From Pseudomonas taiwanensis DSM 21245 (lineage in GTDB: Bacteria; Pseudomonadota; Gammaproteobacteria; Pseudomonadales; Pseudomonadaceae), in assembly GCF_000425785.1 (NCBI RefSeq), contig NZ_AUEC01000019.1, positions 62,001 to 126,000 on the forward strand: a DNA stretch of 64,000 nucleotides, in the 5' to 3' direction. The translations under genes were made by a program, and so were the position numbers. A model generated the notes under the pieces. The model saw only the letters and a list, made by a program, of their open reading frames with translations, did not search any database and had not been told where the DNA came from. Below are positions 1-8,897 of this stretch, piece by piece; the stretch's first letter is position 1, and every line of letters begins with the position of its first letter.

Positions 1-50
1 ATGAGGGCGACGGGTCGCCCCCATGCTGTGCAATCAGGCTGTAGCGTGAC

Positions 51-1388
51 TCAGGCCGCGCCGCGGGCGGCTTCCCGGCTGCCTTGTGCTGGCAGTGGCT
101 CGTGCAGCGAGATCCGCGATGTCTCCGGTAGCGCCAGGCCGCCCAGCAATGCCACCAGGGCAATCACCACCAGGTAGAATGCTGGCGCAAGGCTGCTGCC
201 GGTCTGGCCGATCAGCCAGGTCGCCACCAAGGGCGCCGTGCCGCCGAACAGCGTGTAGGCCACGTTGTAGGTGATCGCCGATGCGGTGTATCGGGTGCGG
301 GTCGGGAAGGTTTCCGACAGCAGCGCCGCGGTCACCACCCCGCTTAGCAGCGCCCCGACCGCCAGCAGGATCACCCCCAGCAGTGCCCCGGACATCGACC
401 CGGAACTGGCCAGCCAGTAAGCAGGGAACACGCAGGCCATTACCCACAGGCAGGTGAAGCCAATGGTCTTGCGCCGTCCGACCCGGTCCGAGAATGCGCC
501 AGCCAGCGGGCAGCCAATGGCGGCGAACAGCAGCGCCACGGTAGTCACCAGCAGCGACTGGGCGCGGGTCAGGTGGCCAACCAGTTGCAGGTAGGTGGCG
601 AAGTAAGTGGTGAACATGTAGAACGACAGCGCCGTCAGCGAGATGAAAGCTCCCAGGTTGCGGATCGCCCGGCCATGGGTGCGCAGGGTCTCCTTGAGCG
701 GCGAGTGCTCGTGTGCCTTGCCCTCGGCCATGGCTTCGCGGAAGGCCGGGGTTTCTTCCATGCGCCAGCGCAGGTAGAGGCCGACCAGCCCCAGCGGCGC
801 GGCGACCAGGAACGGAATGCGCCATCCCCAGGTGTTCATCGCTTCGCTGGTGAGGCTGGCTTCCAGCCCGTACGCGATCACTGCGGCGCAGGCGAAGGCC
901 GAGAAGGTCGAAACCGGAACGAAACTGCCGTAGAAGGCCCGGCGGTTTCTGGGCGCGTGCTCCATCAGGTAGGCACACGCACCGGCATACTCGCCGCCGG
1001 CAGAGAAGCCCTGCAGGCAGCGTGCCAGGGTCAGCAGTGCGGGGGCGGCCAGGCCAATGCTGGCATAGGTCGGCAACAGGCCGATCAGGGTGGTGGAGCC
1101 GGCCATGAGCAAGATGGTCATCGACAGGACGCGCTTGCGCCCAAGCCGATCGCCCAAGGCGCCGAACACAATTCCGCCCAGGGGGCGCAAGGCAAAGGCC
1201 ACGGCGAATACCGCGAACGTCTTGAGCAGCGCCACGCTGGCATCTTCGCTGGCGAAGAACTGGCTGGCGATCAGGGTGGCGAGAAAACCGTAGACGGCAA
1301 AATCGAACCACTCGACGAAATTGCCGATGGCCGAAGCGGCGATGACGCGGCGTAGCGTGGCGGGGGATACCTCATGAGGTGCGGACAT
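51..1388 (-). CDS. MFS transporter, metabolite:H+ symporter (MHS) family
   Basis: A 445-residue inner-membrane transporter of the major facilitator superfamily. The opening segment (IGNFVEWFDFAVYG, about residues 20-33) and the loop motif GDRLGRKRVL (about 77-86) are hallmarks of the MHS branch, which holds the alpha-ketoglutarate, citrate, proline/betaine and shikimate permeases. About 12 hydrophobic helices are visible and the length is typical. It most likely brings in an organic acid or zwitterion with protons; the substrate cannot be read from sequence. It is the first complete gene on the minus strand and lies 266 bases downstream of the GntR gene, with a REP-like pair between them, so it is probably a separate unit. 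The family is clear; the substrate is unknown. Confidence 0.85.
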   Translation of the reverse strand: MSAPHEVSPATLRRVIAASAIGNFVEWFDFAVYGFLATLIASQFFASEDASVALLKTFAVFAVAFALRPLGGIVFGALGDRLGRKRVLSMTILLMAGSTTLIGLLPTYASIGLAAPALLTLARCLQGFSAGGEYAGACAYLMEHAPRNRRAFYGSFVPVSTFSAFACAAVIAYGLEASLTSEAMNTWGWRIPFLVAAPLGLVGLYLRWRMEETPAFREAMAEGKAHEHSPLKETLRTHGRAIRNLGAFISLTALSFYMFTTYFATYLQLVGHLTRAQSLLVTTVALLFAAIGCPLAGAFSDRVGRRKTIGFTCLWVMACVFPAYWLASSGSMSGALLGVILLAVGALLSGVVTAALLSETFPTRTRYTASAITYNVAYTLFGGTAPLVATWLIGQTGSSLAPAFYLVVIALVALLGGLALPETSRISLHEPLPAQGSREAARGAA

Positions 1389-1549
1389 GCGTGTGCTCTC
1401 CGGTGGTCATAGGCAGCCTGGATGAATGTAGAGCGGTCGGGCCGCTTTATCGTTGTGGTACAGGCAGTAGACAGGCCAGCGCGGGTGAGTGCTGCTTCGA
1501 GGGCGACATCGGGATATCTGTTTTGACCGTTTGTCGTGCGATACGGCCC

Positions 1550-1634
1550 CGTAGGAGCCGGCTTGCCGGCGATGCGACCCATGCGGTGCATGCACCGGCC
1601 GAGCGGTGATGGTCGGCAAGCCGGTTTCCACAAC
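1550..1634. repeat. REP-like inverted pair
   Basis: Two copies of a palindromic element face each other: GGAGCCGGCTTGCCGGCGATG (from about 1554) and its near reverse complement around 1607-1629 (GATGGTCGGCAAGCCGG). The core GGCTTGCCGGCGA is the usual Pseudomonas REP motif and recurs near 36733, 58020 and 59517. It sits in the 266-base gap between the MHS transporter and the GntR regulator, where no gene is seen. Confidence 0.6.
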
Positions 1635-1654
1635 GACCGTCCAGTCGCAATCGC

Positions 1655-2347
1655 TTAGACGGTGAATACGACGCCAGTACGCGATGCGGCATTGCGAATA
1701 TGCTCCTGCATGGCCCGTTGCGCTCCAACTTGCGAACGCCGTGCCAGCGCGCGGAGGATCTTGCGGTGCTCCTGCCAGGTTTCCATGGCGCGCTCGGGGC
1801 GAATGAACGGAAGCTTCTGGCTTTCCAGGAAGATCTCCTGGCTGGCGGTGATCACCTGCAGCATCGCCTGGTTGCCGCAGGCTTGCAGTAACTGCTGGTG
1901 GAAGGCGAAGTCCAGGCGCGCGGCCGCTTCGAAGCGACCGGCCCGCAATTCCACACGCATGGCCTCGACATTGGCCTCCAGGCGGTCGATGTCGTCAGCG
2001 GTCAGCCTCAAGGCAGCTTGCCCGGCGGCAAAACCTTCCAGCGTGTAGCGCAATTGGAAGGTGTCGGCGGCCGACACCTGCTCGGCGTAGGGCCAGGCGA
2101 ACGCCGGCGGCGTCTGGGCCAGCGGCGCCTGGACGAACACACCCTTGCCCGGCTGGACGCTCACCAGTCCCAGCGCACTGAGCGAGGAGAGGGCTTCGCG
2201 CAACGAAGCCCGGCTGACGCCCAATTGTTCCGCCAGGTCGCGCTGCGAGGGCAGGGCATCGCCGGGCAGGTAACCGCCGTCGTCGATCAGTTTACGAATC
2301 GCCTGCAGGGCGATTTCAGGGACTGCGCGGGGGAGGGTGTCGAGCAT
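1655..2347 (-). CDS. FadR-family GntR transcriptional regulator
   Basis: A 230-residue regulator with an N-terminal winged helix (about residues 8-70; QRDLAEQLGVSRASLREALS is the recognition region) and a C-terminal FCD ligand domain (about 90-215). The FCD domain shows the usual metal-site residues: Asp and His in DFAFHQ, then His in EHRKIL and EHIRNA. FCD regulators bind small carboxylates or amino acids. The gene is divergent from the amino-acid ABC operon. A 14-base sequence just upstream of its ATG (2349-2362) recurs as a palindrome at 2495-2509 in front of the ABC operon, which suggests that it controls both. The ligand is not predictable; the substrate of the neighbouring importer is the best guess. 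Confidence 0.88.
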   Translation of the reverse strand: MLDTLPRAVPEIALQAIRKLIDDGGYLPGDALPSQRDLAEQLGVSRASLREALSSLSALGLVSVQPGKGVFVQAPLAQTPPAFAWPYAEQVSAADTFQLRYTLEGFAAGQAALRLTADDIDRLEANVEAMRVELRAGRFEAAARLDFAFHQQLLQACGNQAMLQVITASQEIFLESQKLPFIRPERAMETWQEHRKILRALARRSQVGAQRAMQEHIRNAASRTGVVFTV

Positions 2348-2348
2348 G

Positions 2349-2362
2349 CTGTTCAGACCGGT
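2349..2362. promoter_or_regulatory. Operator-like site next to the GntR start codon
   Basis: CTGTTCAGACCGGT lies immediately upstream of the GntR gene's start codon and matches 13 of 14 bases of the palindromic site at 2495-2509. Its position suggests autoregulation. This is inferred from sequence repetition only. Confidence 0.45.
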
Positions 2363-2494
2363 CGGAGGCGATATCCGCTCCTTTTACGGGCATTGGCGGC
2401 GCCTTGCAAGTCTTGCCCCGGTGTGGCGCAGAATCGGTTCACCCTGCACGAATGCGGGGCGCGGCGCACCGCTGTGGGTGAAGCGTTCGAAGTA

Positions 2495-2509
2495 ACTGTT
2501 CAGACCAGT
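2495..2509. promoter_or_regulatory. Palindromic operator candidate upstream of the ABC operon
   Basis: ACTGTTCAGACCAGT is a 15-base imperfect palindrome (arms ACTG/CAGT, inner TTCAGAC), similar in form to the TGGTC-type operators of FadR-family GntR regulators. It lies about 115 bases before the ATG of the binding-protein gene and recurs next to the regulator's own start. Confidence 0.5.
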
Positions 2510-2623
2510 AAGACCTTGCAGGCGCGGGCCTTGCGCAGGGTTCGTCGTGTGTTTTCAGGGATCTGGCATGGCCCATGCAATGGCCTTGCAGACTCATCAC
2601 CCCGTTCCCTGCGAGGCTTTTCC

Positions 2624-3409
2624 ATGAAGATGTTCCGTCCCCTGCTTCTGGCCACCCTGTTCTGCGGCAGCACCCTGGGCTTGTCCCAGGCGCAGGCCGA
2701 CGCCCTCGCCGACATCACTGCCCGCGGTGTACTGAAGGTGGCGGTGCCGCAGGACTTCCCGCCGTTCGGTTCGGTCGGTCCCGACCTCAAGCCTCGTGGC
2801 CTGGACATCGACACCGCCCAGCTGCTGGCCGACAAGCTCGGTGTCAAGCTGGCGCTGACGCCGGTCAACAGCACCAACCGTATTCCATTCCTCACCACCG
2901 GCAAGGTCGACCTGGTGATCTCGAGCCTGGGCAAGAACCCCGAGCGCGCGGCGGTGATCGATTTCTCCCGCCCTTATGCGCCGTTCTACCTGGCGGTATT
3001 CGGCCCGCAGGACGCCAAGGTCGACAATATCGACGCCATCGCTGGCAAGACCATCAGCGTCACCCGTGGCGCGATCGAGGACATGGAGCTGTCCGCCGTC
3101 GCGCCCCAAGGCACCCTTATCAAACGCTTCGAGGACAACAACTCGACCATCGCCGCTTACCTGTCCGGCCAGGTCGACCTGATCGCCAGCGGCAGTGTGG
3201 TAATGGCTGCCATCGCCGAGAAGAACCCTTCCAAGGTCCCGGTGATGAAGGTCAAGCTCAAGGACTCGCCAGTTTATGTGGGCCTGGCCAAACAAGAGCC
3301 TGCGTTGCTGGAGAAGGTCAACGCCACCCTGGAAGCGGCCAAGGCCGACGGCAGCCTCAATCGCAATGCCGAGAAGTGGCTCAAGCAACCGCTGCCGGCT
3401 GATCTTTGA
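2624..3409 (+). CDS. Amino-acid ABC transporter substrate-binding protein
   Basis: A 261-residue periplasmic binding protein of the SBP_bac_3 family, which captures polar amino acids for an ABC importer. The ATG at 2624 was chosen because it opens a typical signal peptide (MKMFRPLLLATLFCG, cleavage after AQA at residue 25); the open frame extends upstream without a plausible start. The mature protein begins like family members (ITARGVLKVAVPQDFPPFG) and carries the ligand-domain motif G-DLVISSLGKNPERA. Two permeases and an ATPase follow within 22 bases or overlap, forming one operon. The substrate (glutamate/aspartate, glutamine, opine or other) cannot be assigned. Confidence 0.9.
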   Translation: MKMFRPLLLATLFCGSTLGLSQAQADALADITARGVLKVAVPQDFPPFGSVGPDLKPRGLDIDTAQLLADKLGVKLALTPVNSTNRIPFLTTGKVDLVISSLGKNPERAAVIDFSRPYAPFYLAVFGPQDAKVDNIDAIAGKTISVTRGAIEDMELSAVAPQGTLIKRFEDNNSTIAAYLSGQVDLIASGSVVMAAIAEKNPSKVPVMKVKLKDSPVYVGLAKQEPALLEKVNATLEAAKADGSLNRNAEKWLKQPLPADL

Positions 3410-3430
3410 GCGGCAAGCGGAGCCTGAACC

Positions 3431-4096
3431 ATGGCCTATCAATTCGACTTCGCCCCGGTGCTGGCGCAGGGTGACCTGTTGCTCAGGGGGGCGCTGTTCA
3501 CCTTGCAGCTGACGGTTATCGGTACCCTGCTCGGTGTCGCCATCGGCGTGGTCGGCGCGGTGGTCCGCGCCTGGCGGCTGCGCCCGTTCGATGCGCTGTT
3601 CGGCGTGTACGTGGAACTGATCCGCAACACGCCTTTCATCGTCCAGCTGTTCTTCATCTTCTTCGGCTTGCCGGCGCTGGGCGTCAGGTTGACCGAGTGG
3701 CAAGCGGCGGTGCTGGCGATGGTGATCAACCTCGGGGCGTATTCCACCGAGATCATCCGTGCGGGGATCCAGGCTATAGCCAAGGGGCAGTTGGAGGCCG
3801 CTGCGGCATTGGCCATGAGCCGCTTCGAGGCACTGCGCCATGTGGTGTTGCGCCCTGCATTGGCCAAGGTCTGGCCGGCGTTGTCGAGCCAGATCGTGAT
3901 CGTGATGCTGGGCTCGGCAGTGTGTTCGCAGATCGCCACCGAAGAGCTGTCCTTTGCCGCCAACTTCATCCAGTCGCGCAACTTCCGCGCCTTCGAAACC
4001 TACCTGCTGACCACGCTGATGTACCTGGTCATGGCCATTGTCGTGCGCCAGTTGCTGGCCTGGGTCGGCCAACGTTGGCTGATGGGGAGACGCTGA
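3431..4096 (+). CDS. Amino-acid ABC transporter permease (first)
   Basis: A 221-residue HisM/GlnP-type inner-membrane permease. The EAA loop is visible in the second half (LEAAAALAMSRFEALRHVVL, about residues 120-139); it contacts the ATPase. An N-terminal helix (TLQLTVIGTLLGVAIGVVGAV) and the motif VELIRNTPFIVQLFF are characteristic of this family. It starts 21 bases after the binding protein and ends directly against the ATG of the second permease (TGAATG), indicating translational coupling. Confidence 0.9.
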   Translation: MAYQFDFAPVLAQGDLLLRGALFTLQLTVIGTLLGVAIGVVGAVVRAWRLRPFDALFGVYVELIRNTPFIVQLFFIFFGLPALGVRLTEWQAAVLAMVINLGAYSTEIIRAGIQAIAKGQLEAAAALAMSRFEALRHVVLRPALAKVWPALSSQIVIVMLGSAVCSQIATEELSFAANFIQSRNFRAFETYLLTTLMYLVMAIVVRQLLAWVGQRWLMGRR

Positions 4097-4744
4097 ATGG
4101 ATTTCACCTTGTGGGACATTGTCCGAAACCTGCTAACCGGGCTGCAGTGGACCTTGCTGCTGTCGCTGGTCGCGTTTCTGTGCGGCGGGCTGGCCGGGTT
4201 GCTGCTGTTGCTGGCGCGGATCAGCGACAGCTCCTTATTGCGTGGCTTTGCCCGTGGCTACATCGAGCTGTTCCAGGGCACGCCGCTACTGATGCAGCTG
4301 TTCATGGTGTTCTTCGGCATAGCGCTGTTCGGCATCGACGTCTCGGCGTGGATGGCCGCTGCCATTGCCCTCACGCTGTTCACCAGCGCCTTCCTGGCCG
4401 AGATCTGGCGTGGCTGCGTCGAGTCCATTCCTCGCGGTCAGTGGGAGGCGTCGGGCAGCCTGGCGTTGAATCGCCTGGAGCAACTGCGCTACGTGATCCT
4501 GCCCCAGGCACTGCGCATCGCCATCGCCCCGACGGTGGGCTTCTCGGTGCAGGTGGTCAAGGGCACGGCGGTGACCTCGATCATCGGCTTTACCGAGTTG
4601 ACCAAGACCGGCGGCATGCTGGCCAACGCCACGTTCGAACCGTTCCTGATCTACGGCCTGGTCGCGCTGGGCTATTTCCTTCTCTGCTATCCGCTCTCGC
4701 TGAGCGCCCGTTATCTGGAAAGGAGGCTGCATGCCCCTGCTTAG
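4097..4744 (+). CDS. Amino-acid ABC transporter permease (second)
   Basis: A 215-residue partner permease of the same HisM family. Its motif YIELFQGTPLLMQLFMVFFG and EAA loop (WEASGSLALNRLEQLRYVIL, about residues 115-134) match the type. The start abuts the stop of the first permease and its end overlaps the ATPase gene by 14 bases, so the three are almost certainly co-translated. Together they form a heteromeric importer. Confidence 0.9.
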   Translation: MDFTLWDIVRNLLTGLQWTLLLSLVAFLCGGLAGLLLLLARISDSSLLRGFARGYIELFQGTPLLMQLFMVFFGIALFGIDVSAWMAAAIALTLFTSAFLAEIWRGCVESIPRGQWEASGSLALNRLEQLRYVILPQALRIAIAPTVGFSVQVVKGTAVTSIIGFTELTKTGGMLANATFEPFLIYGLVALGYFLLCYPLSLSARYLERRLHAPA

Positions 4745-5465
4745 AGTATCCGCACTGCACAAATACTATGGCGACAATCATGTGCTCAAGGGCGTTGACC
4801 TGAGTATCGAGGAAGGCGAGGTGGTGGCCATCATCGGCCGCAGTGGTTCGGGCAAGAGTACCTTCCTGCGTACCCTCAACGGTCTGGAGTCGATCAGCGA
4901 TGGGGTGATCGAAGTCGACGGCGAATACCTCGATGCCAGCCGCGCGGACTTACGCGCCCTGCGCCAGAAGGTTGGCATGGTGTTCCAGCAGTTCAACCTG
5001 TTTCCGCACCTGAGCGTGGGCGAGAACGTGATGCTCGCGCCACAGGTGGTGAAGAAGGCCAGCCGTGCAGAGGCCCGCCAGCTGGCCGAGCAGATGCTGG
5101 CGCGGGTGGGGCTCGCCGAGAAGTTCGATGCGTATCCTGACCGACTCTCTGGTGGCCAGCAGCAACGCGTGGCAATCGCCCGGGCGCTGGCGATGTCGCC
5201 GAAGGTACTGCTGTGCGACGAGATCACCTCGGCACTGGACCCGGAGCTGGTCAACGAAGTGCTGGGCGTGGTTCGCCAACTGGCCAGCGAGGGCATGACC
5301 CTGATCATGGTCACCCACGAAATGCGCTTCGCCCGCGAGGTGGGCGACAAACTGGTGTTCATGCACCACGGCAAGGTGCACGAGGTGGGAGACCCCCGCG
5401 AAGTGTTCGCCGCCCCGCGCACGGCGGAGCTGGCGAACTTCATCGGTGCGGTGGCGTCGGCCTGA
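4731..5465 (+). CDS. Amino-acid ABC transporter ATP-binding protein
   Basis: A 244-residue GlnQ/HisP-type ATPase that powers the importer. Walker A is GRSGSGKS (residues 36-43), the Q-loop is VFQQFNLFPH, the signature is LSGGQQQRVAIARAL (about 138-152), Walker B reads VLLCDEITSALDPE, and the H-loop is VTHEM. The residue after DE is Ile rather than the usual Pro, a minor deviation. It is the last gene of the operon; a decayed gene on the opposite strand follows 12 bases later. Confidence 0.92.
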   Translation: MPLLRVSALHKYYGDNHVLKGVDLSIEEGEVVAIIGRSGSGKSTFLRTLNGLESISDGVIEVDGEYLDASRADLRALRQKVGMVFQQFNLFPHLSVGENVMLAPQVVKKASRAEARQLAEQMLARVGLAEKFDAYPDRLSGGQQQRVAIARALAMSPKVLLCDEITSALDPELVNEVLGVVRQLASEGMTLIMVTHEMRFAREVGDKLVFMHHGKVHEVGDPREVFAAPRTAELANFIGAVASA

Positions 5466-5477
5466 CCGGCCAAACGA

Positions 5478-5985
5478 TCAGAAACGAAGGTCCAGCGCCA
5501 GCTCGAAGGTGCGTGGCGCGCCCATGTAGTACTGCTGGTGGTAGGCCTGCTTGGCATATACCTCATTGGTCAGGTTGCGCACCCGCCCGGTGAGGGGGGT
5601 GTGCTCGTCCAGGTGATAGCGGACGAAGGCACCCTACAGGGTGTAGGCTGGTGCCTTGGGGGTATTGGCGTTGTCGGCGTACACCGAGTCGACATAGCGA
5701 GCGTCCACGCCCCCTGACCCGTCCTGGGGCAGGCTGTAGGTCAGCCACAGGTTGCCGACATTTGGTGCATTACCCTTGCGCGACACCGATGCGCCGTTGA
5801 GCGCTTCGTTGAGCTGATCGTACCGCCCGTCGCCGACGTTGTAGTTCTCGAAGCGCCGGCTCTTGTCGCTCTGCAGGGTGCTGCGACCAGGCAGGAGCGG
5901 CGAGCCCCAGTACGGACTGTCCTCGGTGTCCTACTGGTATTCCAGTGCCAGGGCAGCACGCGGGGCCGTGGGGTGATTTTCATGG
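5478..5985 (-). pseudogene. Remnant of a TonB-dependent siderophore receptor
   Basis: Minus-strand translation gives the C-terminal end of a TonB-dependent outer-membrane receptor: beta-strand text such as VGNLWLTYSLPQDG, GAFVRYHLDEHTPLTGRVRN and the terminal strand RTFELALDLRF with the C-terminal Phe used for outer-membrane assembly. Two in-frame TAG codons interrupt it (complement of 5634-5636 and of 5931-5933). The text jumps from a mid-barrel segment (RRFENYNVGDGRY) to near-C-terminal text, so an internal deletion is likely. Everything upstream (plug domain, signal peptide) is missing. The original was probably a ferrichrome- or pyoverdine-type receptor; which one is not resolvable. It cannot make a functional receptor. 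Confidence 0.75.
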
Positions 5986-6063
5986 CGGCGAATCTAGCAT
6001 TGGGGTGAATGCTCAGGTAGTGCTTCGCGGTGGCGGATTGCCGCACCTGGCATCGCGTAGGAC

Positions 6064-7659
6064 TCAGCCCTGCGAATCACCGGTGCACAGCCGGTTGCGC
6101 CCGCTCTGCTTGGCCTGGTACAGCGCCCGATCCGCCTCGCTCAGCGCCTCGCCAGGGTCGCTGCCTTCCACTGCCTGCCAATGCGCGACACCCAGCGAAA
6201 TGGTCATTGCGCCCACCGGCTCCAGCGGCGTGTCCTGTACCGTCACTCGCAGGCGCTCGGCTACATTCGTGGCCACCTCCAGACTGGCACCGGGCAACAG
6301 CATCAGAAACTCCTCGCCACCGGTTCGGCATAGCAGGTCGCCTTCACGGCAACAGCCGCGCATCAGTTCGGCGAGGCGGCGCAGCACCTGGTCGCCAACA
6401 TCATGGCCATGGCCATCGTTGATCCGCTTGAAGTGATCGATGTCCAGGACGATGGCCGAGAATCGCCGCCCTTCAGCTTTGAGCAGCGACAGGCTGAACT
6501 CCAGGCTGCGGCGGTTGCCCAGCCCGGTCAGCGGGTCGGTCTGGGCGTCGCGGTTGAGCCGGCCTATGCGCTCGTGCAACAGGTTCAAGCCAAACAGTAG
6601 CGCACGCTTGAGCTCGGCCGCTTCAAAGTACCAGGCGCGCACGCGATGCAGGCGTTCGGCGGTACTGGCGCGGTCCATCGACCTGGCCCCGGCCGCCAAT
6701 TGCCATAGCGGGCGGGCGATGATCATTGCCAGCCACCAGAGCAGCAGGCAGCCAAGCAACGCCAAGGGAGCTGAAATACCCATCACGCTGAGTATCAGGT
6801 GGCTCAATGGTGCAACGGTTTGCTCCAGCGGCTGCTGGGCTATCACGCCCCAGCCCGCGCTGGGTACGGTGGCGAATCCGGCCAGCATCTCGACGCCACG
6901 GGTATTGGTCACTTGCCGGGTGCCGCTGGGCACCGTCGCCAACTGGTCCACCAGTGCGTTGCCTTCCACCAGCGTGCCGACACGCTCTGCATCGGGGTGA
7001 TACAGCAACCGACGATTGCGATCGACCACGTAGAGGTACGAGCCGTCTTTGTAGAAATGTTCACCCAGCAAGCTGTTGAGGATGTTGCGCTCGCGCAGGT
7101 AAAGGCTGCCGCCGACATAACCGAGGTACCGGCCGTTGCCATCGAAGATCGGGTGCGACAGCGCTACCACCAGGTTGTTGGCGGCTGACAGAAAAGGCGT
7201 CGAGACCAGAGGCCGGCGCTGGGTCAGTGCCTCCTGGGACCCGGGTGAATGCACGCGGGTGCCGATGAAACGACGTAGTGTAGCGGGCGATATAGCCCGC
7301 AGGACGCCCTCGGCGTCCACCACGAAGGTGGAGTTGAAGGCACTGCTCTGTCGCAGCAGACGCTCGGTTTCCGCCACCATCGCTTCGGTGTCGTCCATCT
7401 GACGTCCCTGCAAACCGGCGCTGAACGACAGATGCTGCAAGGCGTTGCTGATGAAGGTCTCGGTGATGGCCGCCAGCTTGGCCGCATACACGCGGTTCGC
7501 TTCAAGCGCGTGGTCGATCAGCAACTGTCGTTGCACCCGATAGCTGGCGAAATAGCTGGCGCACAGCATCACCAGGGCGGTGAGGGCACAAAGGACGAGA
7601 ATGAGCGTGCGCAGGTCCAGGCGCAGTCCGTGCTTGGCGTGTGGCAATCCTGATCTCAC
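6064..7659 (-). CDS. Membrane diguanylate cyclase (dCACHE-GGDEF)
   Basis: A 531-residue sensor that makes the second messenger cyclic di-GMP. A transmembrane helix (about residues 16-37) is followed by a periplasmic double-CACHE domain (about 45-285), a second helix (about 288-315) and a GGDEF domain (about 370-525). The active motif is GGEEF, and the inhibitory site RxxD (REGD) lies five residues before it, so the enzyme should be active and feedback-inhibited. The start used is GTG at 7659; it has a weak ribosome site and the true start could be slightly inside. It is monocistronic and faces the lipoprotein gene's stop. The ligand of the CACHE domain is unknown. Confidence 0.9.
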   Translation of the reverse strand: MRSGLPHAKHGLRLDLRTLILVLCALTALVMLCASYFASYRVQRQLLIDHALEANRVYAAKLAAITETFISNALQHLSFSAGLQGRQMDDTEAMVAETERLLRQSSAFNSTFVVDAEGVLRAISPATLRRFIGTRVHSPGSQEALTQRRPLVSTPFLSAANNLVVALSHPIFDGNGRYLGYVGGSLYLRERNILNSLLGEHFYKDGSYLYVVDRNRRLLYHPDAERVGTLVEGNALVDQLATVPSGTRQVTNTRGVEMLAGFATVPSAGWGVIAQQPLEQTVAPLSHLILSVMGISAPLALLGCLLLWWLAMIIARPLWQLAAGARSMDRASTAERLHRVRAWYFEAAELKRALLFGLNLLHERIGRLNRDAQTDPLTGLGNRRSLEFSLSLLKAEGRRFSAIVLDIDHFKRINDGHGHDVGDQVLRRLAELMRGCCREGDLLCRTGGEEFLMLLPGASLEVATNVAERLRVTVQDTPLEPVGAMTISLGVAHWQAVEGSDPGEALSEADRALYQAKQSGRNRLCTGDSQG

Positions 7660-7735
7660 TGACGCGGAAAATGGAATAACCTTACTCGTTATGTGTTTGC
7701 ACGGCTATAGAAGAACGGTGTGAGGTACCGAGGCA

Positions 7736-8215
7736 TCAAGCGCCGGCCTTTTCCAGCGACCTCAGCTCGTCTTCCACTTGTTGCATGCGCTGTTTGGCCA
7801 ATGCCTGCACCTTTTCATCACGTGCAGACTCACGCATGAGTGCGGTCAGCTTGCGGCTGAGGCGCTGGCCTTCCTCGGTCTCTTCCAAGGCCCTGGCCTT
7901 GGCCGGGTCGCGGGTGGCTTCGACGATGGTGTTGAACTCGGTGTCGCTGAAGTTCTTCTCGCTGTAGAGCTTGTACAGGTCCTGGCGCTGGTCCTCGACG
8001 GTAAGGTGCTTGCGCAGCACTTCCCTGATCGTGGTTTCGGCCAGCGCCGGGTGGGTGCGGGTGAGCAGCGACGCCATACGGTCGATATTGTTCTCGTAGG
8101 CCTCCTGCAGCGGCAAATTGGCCAGGATCTGTTCGTTGCGGCTGGGCTTTTGGTCGCAAGCGACGAGGGCAGCGGCGAGCAACAGGGGAAGCAGGAGCGA
8201 GGGGAGGCGGGGCAT
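7736..8215 (-). CDS. Small conserved lipoprotein
   Basis: A 159-residue protein with a lipoprotein signal peptide (MPRLPSLLLPLLLAAALVAC, lipobox LVAC, acylated Cys about residue 20). Asp follows the Cys, which in enterobacteria retains lipoproteins in the inner membrane; that rule is less reliable in Pseudomonas. The rest is charged and predicted helical, with no recognised domain. The ATG at 8215 was chosen for the signal peptide; the frame stays open upstream without good reason. It is divergent from the GNAT gene. Function unknown. Confidence 0.75.
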   Translation of the reverse strand: MPRLPSLLLPLLLAAALVACDQKPSRNEQILANLPLQEAYENNIDRMASLLTRTHPALAETTIREVLRKHLTVEDQRQDLYKLYSEKNFSDTEFNTIVEATRDPAKARALEETEEGQRLSRKLTALMRESARDEKVQALAKQRMQQVEDELRSLEKAGA

Positions 8216-8396
8216 GGACTGGCCTTGGGCGCGATGTATGGGGCAATTATACCGATGTCGATGTGCCGGCGACGAGAGCGAATGTGCGTCAGCAATTGGC
8301 CGGCCAGGGCAATGCCCGAACGGGCAAGCAGGCCTTGTGGCGCCGACCTTACTGAAGTACAACTCAGGTCGCACTCGCCATCGCTACCTGCCGACC

Positions 8397-8897
8397 ATGC
8401 CACATTGGACCCTCCATACTCCCAGCCATGACGCCATCGCAGAAGTCGTGAGGTTCGTCGACGCGGCACGCCGTGATCTGTTCCCCATGCTCGCCGAAGC
8501 GCCGTTACCCAACGACCTTGCCCACTTCGGCGATACCTACCTCGATGGCGCTGGTCGTTTCCTCGTGGCCCGCGACCAGGGCCGGCTGGTCGCAGCCATC
8601 GGCTATCTGCCGTATGACCATCGCTTCCCTCAGCTCGACTACCGAGGTGCTCACGTGGTCGAGGTGGTGCGCTTGTTCGTCCGGCCCGAGTACCGCAGGC
8701 ATGGGCTGGCTGGCGCCCTGTTCGCGGCACTGCGCGAGCAGGCCATGAATGCAGGTGTCGACTGCCTGTACCTGCACACCCATCCCTTCCTGCCTGGCGC
8801 GATTGCGTTCTGGGAGCGGCAAGGATTCAAGGTGGTCGATGTCGAGGATGACCCGCTGTGGCGCACCACCCATATGCACCAATGGCGGCGAACCTAG
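8397..8897 (+). CDS. GNAT-family N-acetyltransferase
   Basis: A 166-residue acetyltransferase. The acetyl-CoA motif A is visible as VVRLFVRPEYRRHGLAGALFAAL (about residues 88-110, in two stretches, with the R-x-x-G-x-A/G loop), followed by a typical motif B end (AIAFWERQGFKVVDV). The ATG at 8397 gives the usual domain length; the frame extends upstream without support. The substrate is unknown. Its stop codon TAG contains the TA dinucleotide into which the IS630-type element is inserted; TAG is kept because the element begins with G and so does the flanking host DNA. Confidence 0.82.
   Translation: MPHWTLHTPSHDAIAEVVRFVDAARRDLFPMLAEAPLPNDLAHFGDTYLDGAGRFLVARDQGRLVAAIGYLPYDHRFPQLDYRGAHVVEVVRLFVRPEYRRHGLAGALFAALREQAMNAGVDCLYLHTHPFLPGAIAFWERQGFKVVDVEDDPLWRTTHMHQWRRT

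Noticed and set aside
2..20. GGGCGA/TCGCCC hairpin downstream of the first MHS transporter
   Set aside because: The stem is short, there is no T-run, and the window begins here so the context is missing.
2597..4072. A 491-codon open frame antisense to the amino-acid ABC genes
   Set aside because: Shadow of well-conserved importer genes; low-complexity His/Gln/Arg-rich composition typical of antisense frames.
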